Shown piece after piece: positions 60,106 through 64,000 of a DNA stretch of 64,000 bases. Positions within the stretch are counted from its first letter, which is position 1, and every line of letters starts with the position of its first letter. This DNA is from Pseudomonas migulae NBRC 103157 (lineage in GTDB: Bacteria > Pseudomonadota > Gammaproteobacteria > Pseudomonadales > Pseudomonadaceae): NCBI RefSeq assembly GCF_002091715.1, contig NZ_BDAG01000014.1, positions 62,001-126,000 of the forward strand, in the 5' to 3' direction. Below the pieces are notes generated by a model. That model was not told where the DNA came from and searched no databases. It saw only the letters and a program-made list of their open reading frames with translations. A program made the position numbers and the translations under genes.

Positions 60106-60432
60106 TCACTTGGATTTGGCGGGTACGCGGATGGAGTCCCATTCGGTCACATAGGCGGTTTTGCTTTTTTTGTTGTAGAGGCACAGCTCGGTGCCTTGCT
60201 GGCCTTTCATGTGTTTTTGCGGGTAGCGGCCTTGCAGGAGCACGGCGGTGTAGTCGACACGGTCGTCGAACTGTGCGGCTTTGCCGACGGGCGAGGCGTC
60301 TTGCAGGCCGCTGGCTTTGATGCAACTGGCGAGCATGGTTTTGTCGAAGGTGGCCCAGGCTTCAGGGGTGGAGGCTTGGGCTTGAGTGGCGAGGGCAGTG
60401 AGGCAGAGGACGGTGAGGGTAGTGGCTTTCAT
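60106..60432 (-). CDS. Small secreted protein, unknown function
   Basis: A 108-residue protein with a signal peptide (MKATTLTVLCLTALATQAQA, cleavage after AQA) and an approximately 88-residue mature domain. It has two Cys (ASCIKASGL and ELCLYNKK), which could form a disulfide. The mature part contains DRVDYTAVLLQGRYPQKH and ends ...VPAKSK. Periplasmic location is likely. I cannot assign a function. Confidence 0.72.
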   Translation of the reverse strand: MKATTLTVLCLTALATQAQASTPEAWATFDKTMLASCIKASGLQDASPVGKAAQFDDRVDYTAVLLQGRYPQKHMKGQQGTELCLYNKKSKTAYVTEWDSIRVPAKSK

Positions 60433-60507
60433 TGTTCAGGCATCCTTGGGCGTTGGGTTGGCCGGGGTTTGGAGTATGCCTGAGGGTTTTAGTTTGAATG
60501 TGTCGGC

Positions 60508-60575
60508 CCCTTCGCGAGCAAGCCCGCTCCCACAGTGGATTTCGTTGTACGCAAAGATCGAATGTGGGAGCTGGC
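60508..60575. repeat. Partial REP element
   Basis: A complete left arm with TTCGCGAGCAAGCCCGCTCC (60511-60530) is followed after about 30 bases by only GTGGGAGCTGGC of a right arm, so the pair is decayed or cut by deletion. Confidence 0.65.
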
Positions 60576-60581
60576 GGTGTG

Positions 60582-61064
60582 TCAGGCCGGAACCGGCTCC
60601 CGGCGGACCACATACATCCCGCAACTTTCATACAACCGCTGCGCCCGAACGTTGTCTTCCAGCACCTTCAAATCCACAAACCCTTCATGACGCTGCTGAA
60701 ACACGTTGAATGCATGCAACAGCAATGCCCGACCCAGCCCCCGACCCTGGGTGCGCGGGTGCACCACCAGATTCTTGATGTAGGCGCTGGTCCAGCACTG
60801 GCACACACCAACAATGCCGTCGGCATCCAGAGCGATGAAACACAGTGAAGGATCGTACTCGGGATCGGTCTCGAATCGCTGTTGCCAGGTATCCAGCGCC
60901 GGCACGCGACCGCCACCTTCCAGGTAACCCAGTTCCATCAGGCGATGAACGGCTTCTGCCAGTTCGGGGCGGTAATCGTGCAGGACGATTCCCTGAGGCC
61001 AGGTGATGGCGGGCGCAACTTCAGCCAGGTTGCGCCGCATCAGAAAACAAAAGGCCTCGGTCAC
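60582..61064 (-). CDS. GNAT-family N-acetyltransferase
   Basis: A 160-residue GNAT enzyme. The acetyl-CoA-binding motif A is IKNLVVHPRTQGRGLGRALL, with the Q-G-R-G-L-G pyrophosphate loop. The C-terminal motif B is NVRAQRLYESCGMYVVRREP. The start is uncertain: GTG at 61064 lies two bases after the cheV stop, while ATG at 61040 would remove eight residues. The frame continues far upstream through cheV but that part is shadow. Acceptor substrate unknown; probably co-transcribed with cheV. Confidence 0.82.
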   Translation of the reverse strand: MTEAFCFLMRRNLAEVAPAITWPQGIVLHDYRPELAEAVHRLMELGYLEGGGRVPALDTWQQRFETDPEYDPSLCFIALDADGIVGVCQCWTSAYIKNLVVHPRTQGRGLGRALLLHAFNVFQQRHEGFVDLKVLEDNVRAQRLYESCGMYVVRREPVPA

Positions 61065-61066
61065 AC

Positions 61067-61969
61067 TCAATGGCCCTGTTCGGCGACCGCCTTGGCCGCT
61101 TCGATCAGGCACTTGGTCAGCTCCGGCGAGGAGAACTTGGTCAACACTGCGTTGGCGCCGGCAAGACGTGCCTTTTCGCTGTTCATCGCGCTGTCCAGCG
61201 AGGTGTGCAGCAGCACATACAGGTGCGAGAAGTCCGGGGTTTCGCGCAAGGTGCGGGTGAAGGCGTAGCCGTCCATCTCGGACATTTCGATGTCCGAGAC
61301 GATCAGGTTGATTTGCTGGGCCGTGCCTTGCAGGTCCAGCAGGCAGTCGATGGCTTCCTTGGCGCTGCGGGCGGTGTGGCATTGCAGGCCGAGGTTGCGC
61401 AGGGTGTGCACCGACTGCTGCAAGGCCACCTGACTGTCGTCGACCACCAGGATGCGCGCGTTGCCCAGCACTTCGGCGTCTTCCATGCTCAGTTCGGTCG
61501 GGGCCATTTCGATCTGTGCGGGAGCGATGCCGTGGATGACTTTTTCGATGTCCAGCACTTGCACCAGCGTACCCTCGACCGAGGTCACACCGGTGATGTA
61601 CGAGCGCACGCCGCCAGAGCCGAAGGGCGGCGGACGGATGTCGGTAGTCAGGCAATGGACGATTTTGCTCACGGCCTGAACGTGCAGGCCCTGCTTGGAA
61701 CGGCTGACGTCAGTGACGATCAGGCAGCCGCCGTTCGGGTCTTCCAGTGGCCGCTCGCCAATGGCGCGGCTGAGGTCGATCACCGACAACGACGCGCCGC
61801 GCAGGGTGGCGATGCCTTTGACGTGGGGGTGCGACTCGGGCAGCTTGGTCAGCGGCGGGCAGGGAATGATTTCACTGACTTTGAGCAGGTTGATCGCCAT
61901 CAGCTTGCCACTGCGCAAGGTAAACAGCAGAAGCGAAAGTGAGTCTGCGCGGGCTTTGGTGGAGGACAT
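61067..61969 (-). CDS. cheV: Chemotaxis adaptor CheV (CheW-like plus receiver)
   Basis: A 300-residue protein. The N-terminal CheW-like domain spans about 10-155 (LMAINLLKVSEIIPCPPLTK, ATLRGASLSVIDLSRAIG). The C-terminal receiver domain is about 172-298, with phospho-Asp in LIVSDIEMSEMDGY and acidic residues in LVVDDSQVA. It couples receptors to CheA, with phosphorylation-tuned adaptation. The ATG at 61969 follows GGTTTTTAT and removes 21 non-family residues. Confidence 0.92.
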   Translation of the reverse strand: MSSTKARADSLSLLLFTLRSGKLMAINLLKVSEIIPCPPLTKLPESHPHVKGIATLRGASLSVIDLSRAIGERPLEDPNGGCLIVTDVSRSKQGLHVQAVSKIVHCLTTDIRPPPFGSGGVRSYITGVTSVEGTLVQVLDIEKVIHGIAPAQIEMAPTELSMEDAEVLGNARILVVDDSQVALQQSVHTLRNLGLQCHTARSAKEAIDCLLDLQGTAQQINLIVSDIEMSEMDGYAFTRTLRETPDFSHLYVLLHTSLDSAMNSEKARLAGANAVLTKFSSPELTKCLIEAAKAVAEQGH

Positions 61970-62097
61970 AAAAACCTTCTGTAGAAAAAGGTGATGGGCG
62001 AATGGAAAGTCGCCAAAAGCTATCGATGCCAAGTTATCGACTTGTTGGGGGCAGGCTTTAGGCTAAATGCCGATGTACAGCGAAATGCTCTCCCGAC

Positions 62098-62186
62098 CTG
62101 TAGGAGCCGGCTTGCTGGCGATGGCATCGCCTCGGTTTGTCTGACGGACCTCGGCGATGCTATCGCCAGCAAGCCGGCTCCTACAC
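62098..62186. repeat. REP pair (REPIN) with extended central symmetry
   Basis: Outer arms CTGTAGGAGCCGGCTTGCTG (from 62098) and CGCCAGCAAGCCGGCTCCTA (to 62183). Inside them ATGGCATCGCC and GGCGATGCTAT continue the dyad symmetry. Confidence 0.87.
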
Positions 62187-62194
62187 AAAAGCGT

Positions 62195-63745
62195 TTATTT
62201 CATGCCCAGTCTTTTGGCCATCCGCCCGAGATTCGCCCTGTCCAGGCCTAGCTCTCGCGCCGCGCTCGCCCAGTTATTGTGGTGCCGTTCCAGGCATGCG
62301 CCGATCAATTGCCGTTGGTAACTTTCAGTCGCTTCACGCAAATCCCCGGTCACCAGCGCCGGTGCAGCGGCAGCGGCGGGCTCAGCCACGACTTCAGCGC
62401 CGCCAATGGGCAACTCCAGATCCGCCGCACTCAAACTGAGAATCTTCGGCCGTTCCTTGCAGTGCCCCAAGGCTTTCAACGCGCTACGACCGATCAAATG
62501 CTCCAGTTCTCGCACATTACCCGGCCAGTCATAGGCGAGCAATGCGGCCTGGGCGTCACTGTTCAGGCGCAGGCTGTTGAGGCCCATGCGCGAGCGGTTC
62601 TGCTCCAGGAAGAAACCGCTGAGCAGCAGCACGTCCCGCCCGCGATCCCGCAGGGCCGGCACCAGCAGCGGGTAAACGCTTAAACGGTGATAGAAATCGG
62701 CACGGTAACGGCCGCTGCGCACTTCTTCGGCGAGGTCGCGATTGGTCGCGGCGATGAGTCGCACGTCGACCTGATGTTCCTTGTCCGAACCCAGCCGCTG
62801 CAGCTGACCGCTTTGCAGCACACGCAGTAACTTGGCCTGCACGGTCAGCGAAAGTTCGCCGACTTCATCGAGAAACAGCGTGCCGCCATTGGCCAGTTCG
62901 AACTTGCCTCGGCGGTCGCTGGTCGCCCCGGTAAAGGCGCCGCGCACGTGGCCGAACAGTTCGCTTTCCACCAGCGTGTCCGGCAGCGCGGCGCAGTTGA
63001 GGCTGATGATCGGTTTGTCGGCCCGCGGCGAGGCGGCGTGAATCGCCTGGGCCACCAGCTCCTTGCCGACCCCGGTTTCCCCTGTGATCAACACGGTCAG
63101 GTCGCTGCCGCCGACCAGGCTGATTTCTTCCACCAGCCGTTTGTGGGCCTTGCTCTGGCCGATCATCTCGCGGTTCTGCTGTCCGCTGGCCTGACGGTAA
63201 AGCTCGGCACGCTGATGTTCGTCCTCGACACGATTGGCCAGCCGTTCGATGCGCTCGGCGGCATTGACCGTGGCGGCGGCGAGGCTGGCGAAGGCTTGCA
63301 GGGCGTCCAGTTCGATCGGTTCGAAACGCTCCGGGTCGAGCGCATCGAGGGTCAGCAAACCCCACGGGCGCTCGTCGATAAACAGCGGGCAGCCCATGCA
63401 GTCGTGAACTTCCAGATGTTCATGAAGACCATCGACCAACCCGTCGTAAGGGTCGGGCAGGTCGCTGTCGGCGGCAAACCGCGTCGGGCCGGGGCTGCTG
63501 AGCAGCGCTTTGAAGCGCGGGTGTTCGCTGACCTTGAAACGCCGGCCGAGGGTGTCGGTGCTCAAGCCGTCGACGGCCAGTGGCACCAGCCAGTCGCCAT
63601 CGAGGCGCAGCAACGCGGCAGCATCGCAGGGGAGCAGGGCGCGCATGGCTTCGAGCAGGCGCCGATAGCGCTCGCCCTCGGGGAGTTCGCGGGACAGGTC
63701 CGAGACCAGAGGCAGCAACGTGGTAAGCAGGGATTTTGCAGTCAT
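62195..63745 (-). CDS. norR: Nitric-oxide-responsive sigma54 activator NorR (FhpR)
   Basis: A 516-residue enhancer-binding protein: N-terminal GAF domain (about 20-165) that senses NO at a non-haem iron in homologues, AAA+ domain (about 195-430) with Walker A GETGVGKE and the sigma54-contact loop GAFTGA, and a C-terminal Fis-type HTH (about 470-516, [20 protein letters not shown]). Divergent from a flavohaemoglobin gene, it corresponds to Pseudomonas FhpR/NorR, which activates NO detoxification. One of its putative binding sites covers its own start codon, suggesting autoregulation. Confidence 0.93.
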   Translation of the reverse strand: MTAKSLLTTLLPLVSDLSRELPEGERYRRLLEAMRALLPCDAAALLRLDGDWLVPLAVDGLSTDTLGRRFKVSEHPRFKALLSSPGPTRFAADSDLPDPYDGLVDGLHEHLEVHDCMGCPLFIDERPWGLLTLDALDPERFEPIELDALQAFASLAAATVNAAERIERLANRVEDEHQRAELYRQASGQQNREMIGQSKAHKRLVEEISLVGGSDLTVLITGETGVGKELVAQAIHAASPRADKPIISLNCAALPDTLVESELFGHVRGAFTGATSDRRGKFELANGGTLFLDEVGELSLTVQAKLLRVLQSGQLQRLGSDKEHQVDVRLIAATNRDLAEEVRSGRYRADFYHRLSVYPLLVPALRDRGRDVLLLSGFFLEQNRSRMGLNSLRLNSDAQAALLAYDWPGNVRELEHLIGRSALKALGHCKERPKILSLSAADLELPIGGAEVVAEPAAAAAPALVTGDLREATESYQRQLIGACLERHHNNWASAARELGLDRANLGRMAKRLGMK

Positions 63746-63751
63746 AGTGAC
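63741..63751. promoter_or_regulatory. Putative NorR site 1 (GTC-N5-GAC)
   Basis: GTCATAGTGAC overlaps the norR start codon. Confidence 0.5.
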
Positions 63752-63759
63752 TCCATGTA

Positions 63760-63770
63760 GTCGAGATGAC
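63760..63770. promoter_or_regulatory. Putative NorR site 2 (GTC-N5-GAC)
   Basis: GTCGAGATGAC within the longer palindrome TAGTCGAGATGACTA (63758-63772). Confidence 0.65.
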
Positions 63771-63785
63771 TATAAGTCAGACTGT

Positions 63786-63796
63786 GTCGTTATGAC
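63786..63796. promoter_or_regulatory. Putative NorR site 3 (GTC-N5-GAC)
   Basis: GTCGTTATGAC; shares the ATGACTA right half with site 2. Confidence 0.65.
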
Positions 63797-63837
63797 TAGA
63801 TTGTTTGTAAGATATTGATTTTTAACGATTAAATAGC

Positions 63838-63853
63838 TGGCACGGAAACTGAT
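63838..63853 (+). promoter_or_regulatory. Candidate sigma54 promoter of the flavohaemoglobin gene
   Basis: TGGCACGGAAACTGAT has a perfect -24 box (TGGCACG) but a -12 element CTGAT instead of TTGCT at the right distance. It is 48 bases before the gene start and downstream of the three NorR-like sites. Confidence 0.5.
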
Positions 63854-63901
63854 AAGGATAGGGCAATCAGTTAGAAAACCAAGTAGCTCAGGAGTCACCT
63901 T

Positions 63902-64000
63902 ATGCTTAGCGTTCAAGACCGTGCAATCGTCAAATCCACTGTGCCGTTGCTGGAAAGCGGTGGCGAAGCATTGATCACGCATTTTTACCGCATGATGCTC
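63902..64000 (+). CDS. hmp: Flavohaemoglobin (nitric oxide dioxygenase), 3' end missing
   Basis: The first 33 residues of a globin-domain protein: MLSVQDRAIVKSTVPLLESG, then GEALITHFYRMML. This is the typical N-terminus of bacterial flavohaemoglobins (Hmp/Fhp), which oxidise NO to nitrate using O2 and NAD(P)H. The AGGAG at about 63890 sets the ATG at 63902. Divergence from norR and the sigma54-like promoter fit NO induction. The gene runs off the window. Confidence 0.88.
   Translation, partial: MLSVQDRAIVKSTVPLLESGGEALITHFYRMML

Noticed and set aside
60582..61655. A 357-codon frame ending in the GNAT gene
   Set aside because: Only the last 150-160 residues match GNAT; the earlier part lies inside cheV in another frame.

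Overview
The window reads as a chromosomal segment of a fluorescent-lineage Pseudomonas. The evidence is its gene content and order (petABC-sspAB, the yraP/yraO/yraN/yraM set, rnpB beside rsmI, a full mra/dcw cluster), its high-GC codon usage, and many short intergenic palindromes of the Pseudomonas REP type (cores like GCGAGCAAGC or GCCAGCAAGCCGGCTCC). No prophage, insertion sequence, CRISPR array, tRNA or rRNA gene was found. The species assignment is inference; no database was searched.

Layout. 1-9.5 kb: the 3' part of a DUF1329 gene, a large MalT-like LuxR regulator, a YcbL-like metallo-hydrolase, an OmpA-type lipoprotein, yhcB, an alpha/beta hydrolase, trpS and zapE. 9.5-14.8 kb: a minus-strand accessory block holding a flavin amino-acid oxidase/monooxygenase, a nitrilase-superfamily amidase, an internally duplicated membrane protein of unknown family and an asparaginase-like amidohydrolase. 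I read it as a candidate amide-forming amino-acid degradation pathway, and it is the least conventional part of the window. 15-18.5 kb: a GlxA-type regulator divergent from an acyl-CoA dehydrogenase, then a Tas-like aldo/keto reductase. 18.6-28.7 kb: conserved core genes rplM-rpsI, petABC, sspAB, dolP-diaA-yraN-lpoA, rsmI and the RNase P RNA gene.

28.7-46.9 kb is the division and cell-wall cluster mraZ-rsmH-ftsL-ftsI-murE-murF-mraY-murD-ftsW-murG-murC-ddlB-ftsQ-ftsA-ftsZ-lpxC. Its genes are all on the plus strand and mostly overlap or abut. It starts at a good sigma70-type promoter, which is followed by three GTGG boxes at exact 10-bp spacing (likely the MraZ operator). It supplies the UDP-MurNAc-pentapeptide and lipid II enzymes, the septal transpeptidase and the Z-ring proteins, and ends with the committed enzyme of lipid A synthesis.

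46.9-64 kb is a mixed region: a Cache-GGDEF diguanylate cyclase, an OprD-type porin with a small secreted protein upstream, and an adaptor/RND pump/response regulator/histidine kinase operon. After these come a disordered small protein, an Aer-like PAS chemoreceptor, a YkgJ cysteine-cluster protein, a small secreted protein, a GNAT acetyltransferase and a CheV. At the right edge norR diverges from the start of a flavohaemoglobin gene (hmp/fhp), with three NorR-like GTC-N5-GAC sites between them: a nitric-oxide detoxification switch cut by the window end.
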